Positions 38,001-47,144 of a stretch of 64,000 nucleotides of DNA are shown here, in pieces (within the stretch, counting starts at the first letter, position 1; each line of letters begins with the position of its first letter). Below the pieces are notes generated by a model. It was not told the origin of the DNA, did no database searches, and saw nothing but the letters and a program-made list of their open reading frames with translations. Origin of the DNA: Cymodocea nodosa (taxonomy: Eukaryota; Streptophyta; Magnoliopsida; Alismatales; Cymodoceaceae); the NCBI GenBank assembly GCA_036874045.1, contig CM072339.1:3293501-3357500 (forward strand), read 5' to 3'. A program made the translations under genes and the position numbers.

Positions 38001-41000
38001 TTTGAGAATGAGTTTGCATGTGTAAAAAAAACTTAAAGAAATTGTAAGCTATACTTTGTTAGATAAAATAATGTATTAGGATTTTAGGTGTATGTGGGTT
38101 TAGTCCCACATTACTTAAGTGTGTCTTGTCTTATTTGTATAACCTCTATATTATAGAAGCTTTATGTTTGCTTATGAATATCATTCTACTTCCATCCATT
38201 TCTTGTGTTCCGATATACTCATTTTCCATTTACCGATATAAGGGATTTATCCTACAAAAGGAAAGACATCTAAAAACTATAAAGAATAAAGAAGAATACA
38301 AAATACTAAGTGAAAATTTTCTTACAGTTCAAACTTTTCCAAAGCAAACAAGCCAATGTCAGTGACCATCCTAGAAAGGAACAACAAAAAGAATGATGGA
38401 AAGCAACAAAAAAAGTTCTCAAAATTTGAAAAAAAAAGATTGAACAAGAATGAACTTTAGCATTTTTAAAATATACAAAAGTTCTTGTAAATTTGTGTTT
38501 TTTAGCATTTTTGATATAAAGGAAAACAATATATGAACTCATAGCATTTTTGATGACGAGTTTGCATGTGTAAAAAAACTTAAAGAAATTTTGAGATATA
38601 ATCATTTTCCATTTATCTGAATGTACGGGTGGAAAAAATCCTTAAATCTTTAAATTTGATATGATGAATTTATCCTACAAAGAAAAGGACAACTAAAAAT
38701 CGTAAAGAATGAACAAGGATAAATACATGATATGATGAGCAAAAATTTCTCTAAGTTATAGTTTCAGAGTTTTACAATTCAAACTTTTCCGAAATGAACA
38801 AGCAAATATCATGACCAACCTGACACATGTATATGTAGGGAACTTTTAATTTATAAATAAGTCCTTATATATATGTATGTGTATATTATAATTAATAAAA
38901 ATAATATTATATATTTTTAACCGAGCTAAACTGAGCTGAATGAATAAATGAGCCTAAAATTTCGTTCAAGCTTGGCTCATTTATGATCGAGCCAAACGTA
39001 AATCAAACTTTTAGTGAGCTGAATGTAAATTGTTCAACGAGCATCAAATAAAATTGCCAGCATACACTAGTTTCTTAAAAAGCTCACCTCTTCCAAATGC
39101 TCTTTCAAATCGAGCCAAGTATGGTTCAATTTGATGTGACAACTGATATTTAGTTAAAAAATTTATATTTTGGCTCATATCAATGTGGTCTGAGTCAATG
39201 TGATAGTCGTTGCTTAATTTAAATAATCTGTAGTTTTGCCCAAATGTTCTGCTGGTATCTATATTATTCTTTAATCTAGCATTTGAATCCTATGCAGAAT
39301 GTCAATTATTTGTGAGTACAGATACCTTTTTGGGTATCATTAACAACAAACTATCAACAATCTTGATTTGCATCATGTATTCCTAGAAAGAAATTTTGAA
39401 GCTGTTTGTCATTTCCTATCCAGTTAGAAGTTTACTCAAATTCTGTAATAAAAAACAAAGGTTTTGTCATTCCTAGGATTCAGTTCTAAATCAAATTCTG
39501 CAATAACCGGAGGTATATTTCTCAGCAATAAAGAGGAATTATAAGGAAAAAATAAAACGTCAACAAGAACGTAATCCGTAGAAATGAGGACAGACGTTAC
39601 AGAGAAGGAACATTACTGGAAAACTAGCATAAAAATAGCAAAGGGATGCCATCACCAAGAACCCCTAAAATGAAATGAACAGTAAGGGTCTACTCCACAA
39701 GCCCTCATGTTGAGGTAAGTCCCAGCTACTATTTGGTCTGGTCAGAAGTAAGTTGTTGAAACCATTTTTGGTCTATTTGCTTACACTTTAGTAAATTGAC
39801 TCTTGCTACCTATTGAAGATGGTCATATAATTATTGAAAATTCTTCTCTCTAGCCATCAAAACCATATCATACTATATGCAGTTAAAGCAGCCAGATTTA
39901 TCTCATGTCCCATGTACACCCTGTTTATTCCAGACCATTTTCGCCCAAAATTGTTGAGGTCATTGCCTCAATGATTTCAGTTGCTTCCAAACCTCCCATG
40001 GAGTTCCACATTTCGTAAATGGTAGGGCATGTAAAAAAGAGATGCCTCCAGTCCCTATTTTAATTTTTAAAGCACAAATAGTGAGAGTTCCATGATGGAA
40101 GAGCTTCCAAGCAAAGAACTGAATTTTAATTGGAACTAGAGTTTTGCAAAATGAATTGTACACACTTGATGCTCCTTCCCTCAACTGGCATTATTTCTCC
40201 TTTGCCATTCCGTAGTATCAATCATCATGGATACCGAAAATTACCCATTCTTTCTCCATTGCCATTCATTAGTATCAATCCTCGTGGATACAAGGAACCA
40301 TGACATGCCAGATTATTCAAGAGATGAAAAATTTTGAAGGCTTCCGTATCACTAAGAACCCTCCTTATTCAAACCTCTCGTATAATTCCAGTGGGGTCCT
40401 CTGGAAGCCTTACAAGCAAAGATGGAAAAGCGCAGCAAAGAGACACTTTGGTGGGTGACTCAGATATTTTATGGATGGGGATTCAATTGTAGAGCCTGAA
40501 AGGTTGCCTCTCTTCTAACCACCTCTCCACAAGCTTTAACGCCAATCACAGTGGACTTGTTGAAGTTGACATACAAGGCATTTATAAAACTAGAAGATCA
40601 GTGTGTTCAATCCCCACTAAAGATCAGTGTGTCATTAGCATATTGAAGATGGGATATCATGTGAGTGTGCAACGGCATTGGCATGGCTGAATTACCTTCG
40701 AGGAGGCCATTCGTAGCTGCCACAGTACACTTTTTTTTTGAAAGCAGTAACCATGGCACATAGGAAATTTCACCACCAAGACAAACAAGGAGGATAGTGA
40801 GTCCGCCCGTTTCAGTCCACAGTTGATGAAGAAATGTCCTTTTGGATGTTTATTAATAAGCATGAAGAACCTGACAGCATTAACACGGCAGCCCACCCAA
40901 TTGCAGAATTTCATGCCAAAACACAAATGTCCATGCTTATGAATAAGCTCCTCTAAATAAAATCCTAATTGACATGGTCATACGCCTTTTCATGTCCATT

Positions 41001-42346
41001 TCCATAGCAATCCTGGAACAGCTTTTGCTTATTATCATCCATGCCACCAAGAAGCCATCTAGAATTTAGTGCCCATCCTCAAATGTAGATTTGGTTGTCC
41101 AGGATCAATTTCAGAAGCAAAAGATTTCAGCCTTTCCATCAGGTACTTCGAGATAATTTTGTAAATGTAGTTGAGTGTACTGATAGGCCTGAACTTCCAA
41201 ATTTTGTGGTGTCTTTCTTTTTTGAAATTGGACAAATGAAAATTTTTTCTTTGTAAACTACAATTTTTTCCCCGTCTCTATGAAACGATCTCAGCACTGC
41301 TACAATGCCATCCAGAAACACATTCCACAATTGTTAGAATACAATCATCGGGAAACCGGCTGGACCAGGGATTTTGTTGCCCGTTATTTAGAAAATGACT
41401 TATTTGACTTCTTCTGAGAATTCAGCTAGAAGGGCATACCTATTTGAACCATGAAATCTCCCTTCCTCTCTATACATGTGACAATAGTGAATTTATTTCT
41501 AAAGTAGCGTCTCCTACTTTCCTTCTCTTCTGCAAACCGTCTGATGTAAGAAATATCATTTATTCATGAGTGTCAAAATTATAAATCACAAGCAATAATT
41601 GTTTGGCCTGATTGCGTCAGCAACTTTCAGAATGCTTTAAGCCCCTTTTTATTATATACTCGCCCTTTCTAAGTAATATAGAATATGTTTAAAGAAATCT
41701 CCTTTAACGATTGAAGCTTTTATCCTAGACATGCGTATGCCGAAAGTGGCAAGAAGAAGGTTCTCTTTAGATATGATATCATATACACCTCCATTCATGC
41801 ATCTATGCGGCAGTATGTCTATTATTACTATCACACTTAGTGCACTACCATGGGTGTATCTATGGACTCTTTCTTGGCATTTCAAATATACAAATTCTTT
41901 TCTCTTATTCTCCAATAAAAAGATTTTTTTTTTTTGGAACTTCTAGATAAAGAGGATATACTTTTGATGTCTATTATTACTATCACACTTAGTGCACTAC
42001 CATGGGTATATCTATGGACTCTTTCTTGGCATTTCAAATATACAAATTCTTTTCTCTTATTCTCCAATAAAAAGATTCTTTTTTTTTTTGGAACTTCTAG
42101 ATAAAGAGGATATACTTTTGATGTTGTTGACTTCATGACAGTCAGTAGGAATTTGGCATGTAATATTCTTTCGTAATATTTTTGTATTTTGATTTTTAAA
42201 ATCAAACGTGCAATACTCAACTGTTCTGCTTCCCGCAGGGTATTGAGCTCACAAACCCTCAGTTGCGTACAAGCCAACTTGGCAGTGGAACTCAAAGTAC
42301 CTACTTCTCAGAAATCGGTACATTCTCAAAGATCAAAAGGGTGTAG
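20067..42346 (+). CDS. PRP31: Pre-mRNA-processing factor 31 (U4/U6 snRNP)
   Basis: Nuclear spliceosomal protein that binds the 15.5K-U4 snRNA complex and bridges U4/U6 to U5. CDS exons: 20067-20069, 21325-21390, 21630-21767, 21999-22891, 23358-23428, 34686-34785, 35242-35317, 42239-42346. They sum to 1455 bp (484 aa plus TAG), close to plant homologues, and all phases join. Residues 2-12 (ATLADSFLADL) are the conserved N-terminus. NOSIC region around 95-150; Nop domain from about 215 (IAPNLSAIVGSEVAAKLMG, then GGLSALAKMPACNVQVLG). A basic stretch at about 353-367 (PKKKRGGRRLRKRK) is a likely nuclear signal. The Prp31 C-terminal domain is spread over the last four exons (TDMRKLANRMQFG, DGLGEGYGMLGQAG, SGLTSSLAFTPVQ, GSGTQSTYFSE). 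The start codon is the last codon of exon 20027-20069, directly before a donor. Introns 6 and 8 are 11.3 and 6.9 kb and transposon-filled, yet the exons are intact. Confidence 0.95.
20405..20775. repeat. MITE-like element (tentative)
   Basis: A 370-bp block in PRP31 intron 2 with many AAAAGCTTTTGA-type inverted and direct words and ends containing AGTTT..TTGGTTTGGTAAGGCTTTTG on the left and, read inward, AGTTTGTTTAAC..GGCTTTTGG on the right. Similar words occur in intron 8 near 36460-36640. It resembles a small DNA-transposon derivative, but exact ends and target duplication were not established. Confidence 0.3.
22909..23656. repeat. Tandem duplication around PRP31 exon 6
   Basis: Copy A 22909-23186 and copy B 23254-23656 share nearly identical DNA (for example TATAAATATGCATAATTTCA, then TAGTTGGACATTTTTCCATG, then the first 66 bp of a short LTR). 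Copy B contains exon 6 (23358-23428). Copy A lacks the exon and about 55 bp around it. The LTR start in both copies means the duplication postdates the LTR insertion. Confidence 0.85.
23590..25054 (+). mobile_element. Non-autonomous short-LTR element A
   Basis: The 3' LTR spans 24900-25054 (155 bp, TGTTAGAAATT to TTCTCACA) and is preceded by a polypurine tract AAGGAGAAG. A truncated 5' LTR starts at 23590 (TGTCAGAGAATATTAATG) and loses similarity near 23680. The interior has no reverse transcriptase or gag, only low-complexity purine-rich DNA (24430-24600) that gives spurious ORFs. This is the layout of a LARD/TRIM-like derivative. The interior from 24420 on is shared with element B at about 33240-33830. 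No primer-binding site was identified. Confidence 0.6.
25055..26451. other. PRP31 intron 6, no feature recognised
   Basis: AT-rich sequence between the short-LTR element and the Copia insertion. The TAATCATGTTGACT and GTCAATC.TG words recur (25260-25320, 26190-26250), hinting at further old repeats. No coding similarity was seen. Confidence 0.4.
26457..26611 (-). repeat. Copia 3' LTR (155 bp)
   Basis: In element orientation it starts TGTTGGAGTAATTA and ends next to the ATATG target site. It carries about 31 bp absent from the 5' LTR, in two patches (near ACTTGTATTAAATAG and GATCTT). Confidence 0.88.
26844..28298 (-). pseudogene. Copia reverse transcriptase and RNase H (broken)
   Basis: Three consecutive open segments on the minus strand. 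The first (28298-27996) has PWKQAM..EIQAL and TWELM, the start of the RVT_2 domain. The second (27983-27699) has KARLVTRGFSQTYGIDYSDTF, then LDVHNGFLYGDLQEEVFMKQP and VIYGLK. The third (27665-26844) has the catalytic AYVDDILLTG, then PDISFAVG, and the RNase H part SDASYAGD with STSSVESKY. Stops separate the pieces near 27990 and 27690. Beyond 26844 the frame is again cut by a stop but continues to a recognisable LADIFTKPL end near 26700. Confidence 0.9.
28368..29933 (-). pseudogene. Copia protease and integrase (broken)
   Basis: The protease core reads WVIDSRASNH near 29735, where active Copia proteases have Asp-Ser/Thr-Gly; the Gly is Arg here. A pre-integrase segment follows (LWHKRLGHSSH then CKSCILGKH, an HHCC zinc motif). 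Integrase core pieces are FDVIHCDV, then a stop near 29155, YYIVFVDNFSR, RTDN, and QQNGVVE directly before a stop near 28861, where the family has R. The C-terminal part (28847-28368) has FWSDVVSTAIYLINRL, VFGC and the tail before RT. At least two nonsense changes lie inside integrase. Confidence 0.88.
29950..30686 (-). pseudogene. Copia gag with CCHC zinc knuckle
   Basis: Open from ATG at 30684-30686 for 216 codons, with UBN2/retrotransposon-gag features: YVAWRAANAAIVSWLLNSV, SLQATYG, and ETPHAFFNRLKGLKEEI. After a stop near 30034 the same region continues with a zinc knuckle CIHCGRKNHPSEKC (CX2CX4HX4C, about 29975-30016). This is the best preserved part of the element. It would form the capsid and bind RNA; here it lacks an intact link to pol. 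Confidence 0.85.
31115..31126 (-). promoter_or_regulatory. Copia primer-binding site
   Basis: In element orientation TGGTATCAGAGC, complementary to the 3' end of plant initiator methionine tRNA, immediately after the 5' LTR. Confidence 0.93.
31127..31250 (-). repeat. Copia 5' LTR (124 bp)
   Basis: Matches the 3' LTR closely except for two short deletions. It is followed inward by the primer-binding site and outward by the CATAT target duplication. Confidence 0.88.
31256..32335. other. PRP31 intron 6, LTR-like debris
   Basis: Directly right of the Copia element; the flanks reconstruct to an older sequence with a TATAAAAG box and CT-rich start-like region (31250-31370), reminiscent of an LTR promoter. 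A TTTCTTGTGGATATGACC phrase near 32300 resembles leader or LTR-proximal words of other plant retroelements. No coding domain was seen. Confidence 0.3.
32336..32562. repeat. 110-bp tandem duplication in PRP31 intron 6
   Basis: Copies 32336-32445 and 32446-32562 share TTGTAAA, TTATTGAACTTAAAAT, then TAATCATTTTTAGGATTCTT. They are moderately diverged. A GTTTAG-rich stretch follows (32560-32660). Confidence 0.8.
33240..33986 (+). mobile_element. Short-LTR element B (3' part)
   Basis: The LTR spans 33831-33986 (TGTTAGAATATATTAATA to TTCTCACA) and is preceded by the polypurine tract GAAGGAGAG. The DNA before it (33240-33830) matches the interior of element A, including the purine-rich stretch, the words AAAAATGGTGGAAG and CACATCTACCTGTTT, and a later run of CTACTACT words. 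No 5' LTR was found. It is therefore a related, 5'-truncated copy. Confidence 0.6.
35585..35866. mobile_element. MITE with ~35-bp inverted ends
   Basis: The left end TTTGATTAGTCATAATC and right end, read inward, CTTGATTGGCCATAATCATA continue as TGTAATGT.ATT on both sides. It is very AT-rich, about 280 bp, without coding capacity, in PRP31 intron 8. The GGTGTGCTTGATTG terminus resembles common plant MITEs. The target duplication was not resolved. Confidence 0.6.
35864..36080. repeat. 119-bp tandem duplication in PRP31 intron 8
   Basis: ATGTAATTCTCAATTGG at 35868 and 35987 begin two diverged copies, both ending TTTTTCTGATAGGCAG.CTGA. The first starts at the right edge of the MITE. Confidence 0.8.
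37870..38830. repeat. Internal ~450-bp duplication of the hAT-like element
   Basis: Copy 1 (37870-38054 plus 38219-38370) and copy 2 (38390-38830) share AAAGTTCTTGTAAAT, TATATGAACTCA, GAGTTTGCATGTGTAAAAAA, CATTTTCCATTTA and TTATCCTACAAA in order. Copy 1 is interrupted by the solo LTR. Confidence 0.7.
38055..38213 (+). mobile_element. Solo short LTR with TATAC target duplication
   Basis: Flanked by TATAC at 38050-38054 and 38214-38218. It belongs to the same family as the LTRs at 24900 and 33831 (TGTTAGAT.., GTGGGTTTAGT, CCTCTATAT, CTTGTGTTC). The duplicate block nearby shows the empty site. Confidence 0.7.
39890..41480 (-). mobile_element. L1-type LINE reverse transcriptase fragment
   Basis: Minus-strand pieces in the order of plant L1-like LINEs. 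Near 41400-41340 is a NKIPGPAGFPM-like stretch, then a broken LIPKK motif. Next comes KFRPISTLNYIYKIISKYL with the following SFASEIDPGQ (about 41200-41080). Then 40926-40657 has FMLINKHPKGHFFINCGLKRADSLSSLFVLV, matching the SxxGLRQGDPLSP region. The zinc-binding RVT domain (40184-39960) has LVPIKIQFFAW. The FADD catalytic box was not found and stops abound. The element is 5'-truncated and dead, antisense in PRP31 intron 8. Confidence 0.75.
41816..42121. repeat. 152-bp tandem duplication before PRP31 last exon
   Basis: Copy 1 41816-41967 and copy 2 41968 to about 42121 are nearly identical (one substitution in the CATGGGTGTATC word and a T-run length difference). Each has a 12-14 T run and GATATACTTTTGATGT. 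Copy 2 ends about 118 bp before the exon 9 start. It also generates a spurious 137-codon minus ORF. Confidence 0.93.
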
Positions 42347-42677
42347 TGTATATCATGAGGTTCTTCTCATGGCAGAACCGCTGAGGGTGGATATCACAGC
42401 TGATATATATCACTTCTGTTATAAAATTATACGAAGATTTCAATGCTAAAAGATTTCTGATATGTATCACTTCTGCAAGGTATCATGTTTGGATGCTGGA
42501 ATACCGAGCAAAGTGGACTAAAAGGTTTTTCCATGCCAGGTTTTGTGAAACTTATAATGGAAGTTGGTTTCACCTTTTTACCATCGTTTTTTGATTGGTG
42601 TGCATGTTGTGATTCTAGAGATCAATGATCACCGATTTCCTACGGCTTGTCCTAGAAAAATAGTGAAGCCAAACATG

Positions 42678-42683
42678 AATAAA
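42678..42683 (+). terminator. Candidate PRP31 poly(A) signal
   Basis: AATAAA about 330 bp after the stop at 42346, with T-rich DNA upstream and TTTTATT downstream. Confidence 0.4.
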
Positions 42684-42689
42684 TGAATT

Positions 42690-45600
42690 CTACTAAACGC
42701 TGGAGCTCACAATTGCAGCCCAGTTTTATTCCATCAGTGGTAAACATAGATCAGAGACAACCATAGACATCTACGATAATTATTTCTTAGTTGTGGGGCA
42801 TAGCAGGAGTAGCAGTGACTTTCTTGGATCAGGTAGGATGTGTGACTGGTGGATGCATCTGTGGCCTTTCTTTTTCTCGGAATTGTCGGGATTGATTGGA
42901 GATAAGATGTACCCCAGCCATTGACCTTGATGACCACTGCTAGCAAATCGAGGACCTTCGTTTCTTCCTGCCACGGTAAATTACTATGACGTTTTCACAT
43001 GCATTTAATAATCTTTGCCTTTGGAGTTCTGTTTTTTGAATCTTATCGTAGGGTTTAGTTTCGAACTTACGTTTTGAAGTGACGAGAAGTTTCGTAATCT
43101 TAGTACATGATGGTGTGTAGTTTTCGAAATTTTCTCGACATTAATCTTTTTTGAAAGATTTCTTGACAATAGTTAATATTCAGAAGTATTATTTCCTATA
43201 TACTCTTGCAAGCATTCTAAATTACTTGTATATACTCAATGCAATCATGTTTCCATAATTATCGTATCCTTGTTCTTCCCGAACGATGTTTACCAATGGT
43301 AAAATCATTATTAACCCTTCTTGTCAAATTATTTGCTTTGCTTTAAGTTTTCCCTTGATGCTGTACTCTATTCTTATGACAAAATTCCTTGGCCAATGCT
43401 TAATCCCTTTGCCATGAAAACCCCTCATTGAAGACATCTTCATTCTCATCACCTATCCTCCACCAAGCCCTTTTCATTACCCCTTGCTAGACCCATCTGT
43501 GTTCTTTTCCCCTTATCCTCTGCCAAAACCCATAGTCCTCTCGGCCACAAAAATACCTCCCAAGATTTGCCATTGCTCTAGACATTAATTTAAGATTCTG
43601 GTATGTAAACAATAATTGTAATTTATTAATAAGAGGGTATGTAAGCAGAAATGATAATTTAAGGTTTTTATGAGTGACAATAATTCATCAATAAGAGGGT
43701 ACGTAAACAATAATAGTAATTTAGAATTTTAATGGGTGGTACAAGGGAAAACGTCACAAAGGAAACTAATTTCATAACATGTGTTTTGAGTTTTAATATG
43801 TATATTGAGAAGGTATGTATGTAACTTAAAACCTTTACAAAATATACAGCCAAAAAATCCTTAAAAATGATAAATATGCCAAGTTGGAAGAAAAACTGCT
43901 TTTAATATATACTATTTTGAAATGCCTTTTATGAAAAATGTTTTCAAACGTACCGTTGGTACAAAGTAAATAAATGCTTGGAGAACAAATTCACAACTTA
44001 GGAGTATGGCGTACAACATAGAAAAGGCCTTTGGTTGGAGATGGTTTATAAACCATCAAACATTTTTTTATAATGATATAGATGTGTGACGTATAAATCA
44101 AAGGCGTTTGTTTGTTTGTTTTTTTTTTTTTTTTGTCACATCTTGCTAGATGCATTGAAAAAAGAACATTTTTACTTGCTGTGGTGCTAGGAGTGTTCAC
44201 AAACTTAAGGAAGGTCGAAAGAAAAAGGAGATATTGTTAACGAAAGAAATTTAAATCATTGGATGAATAACCACCACTGTAAAGTTTGCAGTGAGTGCTT
44301 GCAATATTTAGTTATAAAAAAACCGGTGCGTCATTTTGAGTCAGGAGAAAAAACCTCATGGGCGTGAATTTTTTTGAGTTGTGGTTGGTTTAACGGAGGG
44401 GAAGGGGGGAGAGAAAACCACCAAACACGATAAACAGATTAGATTCATGATTAAAAAGCAGGGTCTCAGGCATGGTTTTTTAAAAGAACCGAATCTTGTG
44501 AGCGAACAGATCCTAAATGATTTTATTTCAAAAATGCTATTTAGGGTAAAATATATGTTGAATTTGTTTGATATTTTTTACCTTAAAATAATATTTTAAG
44601 ATGAAATTTGAAAATAATTTTGGTGTCCCAATTTATCCACAAATAACGCAGTTGACCTTCGTTCGATTACATGCTTTTTACATCAATATCACAAAAACAA
44701 AAACATTGACATATTTATTTAAAATTTATTAATAATAAAAATTACATTTAATATATATTTACAGAATAAAGGTATCTATTTATTTCGGAAGCAAATAAAT
44801 TTCAAGATAATATATTTAAACCGTAGGGGAAATGTTTACAATTTTTTTTCTACAAGTATCTATATTTTTATTTTTATTTTTAATTTACAATAACAATATC
44901 AACGATTTAAGTCATAATCTCAGAATAATTTTTAAATTTATTGAAATTAAACTTTTAAGAAAAAGTATGCCTACCGTCGCGATTGGAATGAAGTGACAGG
45001 TAGAGAAAAAAGCCAAATCCAATGATAATGATGTTGTCGTTGTTGTTGTTGATTTTTTTTTAAACGTTAAGGTTGGTAATATTTTAATGTACCGATGGAT
45101 TAATTGTCAACGTTTTTGAGTCATTAAATAATAAGTTAGTTTGACGTATTACACATATGTACTTCAACACCCAAGGGAGAGTATTAAATGAAAAATTGGG
45201 TTAAATGAATATTCATGTAAAATAGTTTCTAGAGTTCCATGGGCCTAATTACATAAGGTTCCTACTTAAGTCCTTTCGTCTTATGGATGAGATAACCAAG
45301 GAAATTTTATGGTCATTGATGATATAATTTTAACTAATAAAAGTAAATTGAAAATTAGTTCTAAATTAAAATTACTAAGAAACACTTTAAAGTCTACGTT
45401 GAATAAGTTAAAGTTAGAACATATAAAAATGTAGACTTAACAATAAGAAAAAGTAAATGAAAACCAGAAAATTAATATCTAAAACCAAAAGTCAGATATA
45501 ACAACAACAATTCAAGGGAAAAAGAGAGCAGGGATGTGTGAATTCCATAATCCATCCACCATTCCATTGAGAAAAGGTCTACCCAAGCATGTGGAAATGT

Positions 45601-46900
45601 CAATAATCACAAAAACATGACATATTACATGGAACTGGTAATCATCTGCAGTGCCTTGGTTCTTAGTGTTTTCAATATATTTCTCTCTCTTTTTTTTTTT
45701 TTTTTATTGTTGCACACACATTTTTATTGAAGTGGTCACAATTCCTAGTGACTTTGTTGTTGGTAATTGTTCATTGTTCCAAGGGCCATAAAATTGGTCG
45801 ATGTTTTATTAATTTTTTAATCATGATTTTAAATGAATATAATTTAGATTAGGTTAAAACTTTAGCACATAGTTGGCTTATAACGTAGGTTAGGTAATTA
45901 TGAAATCTCTATTTTTCTAAAACATAATTATATTTATGCTTTAAAATTGAAATATTAAAGGTTTAAAGCTTGATGACACAACCAACAACACTTTTGCATT
46001 CTTTCTAAAACAATTGCAGTAACATTGTCGAAACACCCACTTGACTAGTAATCCCATCAATCACACTCAGATGAGCAAAACAAGTGTTAGGATTAACATC
46101 TAAAGTTTAAAGTATTGAAATCATCATCTTATAGTTTATCAAAGACCATACCTTTTCTATAAACGATATGCTAATTTTAGAAAATTTTTTTGCTTATATT
46201 ATATTGACTCGTGTGCTTGTAACTTCTATTAGATAGAAATGTAGCATGACTTGAAAAGTCATATTGAACCGATCGGCAATATAACTTGACCATGCCAAAC
46301 GAAGTGACACAATTGTATTATACCCAATAGACGTAATCTAATTATATTCATACTATCATTTATTGACCGTCCACAAAGACTGCATGCACAAGTTGTTTAA
46401 TTGCTCATCTACCTTCACTTTTGTTAATTTTCTTAATAGGAAAACATTTATTGAAAAGATAAGTTGAACTAACTACAGGCTTAGTTTAAGCCAAATATGG
46501 AGTCTCCAAAGCAAACCATGGATGACAGCACACAGACCTTGAACATTGACAATATGTAAAAGTAGACCATTAGATGAGACCATTGGCACACATAAGATCT
46601 GCTTCAAATAATTCTTGAAATGTTCATTTTTATATAATAATACATCACAATCCTAACGTAGACGTTCGATCAGGACGTCCTCTGGAGGGAGTGACGACCT
46701 TGATAATATGAGATCGTATAATCGAATAATAAAAATATCATTTATTTTTTTTTGTAAATTTAAATTTTGTAGAATTTAAAAATTCGAAACACGAAAAGAA
46801 ATATCTTTGATCGTCTGATAGAAAAACATAAAGCGGCGATTATCTTCCACGGTCAAAGTCGAGGGGACCCAGGTGGGCTCCACAACAGGTCAATAGGAGC
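42690..46900. other. Intergenic between PRP31 and the tubby-like gene
   Basis: Mostly AT-rich. A more GC-rich block at 42720-42980 is open on the minus strand for about 64 codons, but no family was recognised and no splice context supports it. Poly-T runs (44110-44130, 45690-45710) and the stretch 43610-43740, where AATAAGAGGGTA(T/C)GTAA occurs twice, look like simple or old repeat DNA. No gene is supported. Confidence 0.5.
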
Positions 46901-46982
46901 CGTACATGGGACCCACCGACTCCGACGTGTGTATCCACGGTGGATGTCCATTTTTCTCCCTCGGATATGTTAATATGTACGA

Positions 46983-46988
46983 TATAAA
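46983..46988 (+). promoter_or_regulatory. TATA box of tubby-like gene
   Basis: TATAAA in GATATAAACC, 157 bp before the ATG. An ABRE-like ACGTGT lies at 46925-46930. Whether the gene answers to abscisic acid is only suggested by this core. Confidence 0.5.
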
Positions 46989-47089
46989 CCGGGAGAGGAA
47001 ATAAATAAGGGAAGAGAGGACAGCGGAGAGAGGACCCCCGACCCCGGAACTTCCGTTCGGGCACGAGGAGGAAGAGGACCAGATCGATC

Positions 47090-47126
47090 CTCTTCCTCTT
47101 CCTCTTCCTCTTCCTCTTCCTCTTCC
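47090..47126 (+). repeat. (CCTCTT)n microsatellite in 5' UTR
   Basis: About six CCTCTT units ending 18 bp before the start codon, inside the predicted leader of the tubby-like mRNA. It generates an Arg/Lys or Glu run in spurious minus-strand ORFs. Confidence 0.85.
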
Positions 47127-47144
47127 GCATCCATCCCCCACGCA

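Larger units (their letters stand above)
36645..39062. mobile_element. hAT-like non-autonomous element (2.4 kb)
   Basis: The left terminus TAGGGTGGCAAAC and right terminus, read inward, TGCTGGCAAT fit hAT ends (usually CAGGGxTGGCAA). They are flanked by 8-bp repeats AACACTAG (36637-36644) and TACACTAG (39063-39070), one mismatch, the duplication length expected for hAT. Subterminal DNA on both sides is rich in GAGCTTG/AAGCTC words. No transposase is present. It contains an internal tandem duplication and a solo LTR. The ends are an inference from short motifs. Confidence 0.55.

Noticed and set aside
41882-42295. 137-codon minus-strand ORF with an internal repeat
   Set aside because: Its repeat comes from the 152-bp DNA duplication and it crosses the PRP31 last exon antisense.
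42734-42974. Two overlapping minus-strand ORFs of about 65-70 codons
   Set aside because: Somewhat GC-rich, but no recognised domain and no supporting splice sites or promoter.
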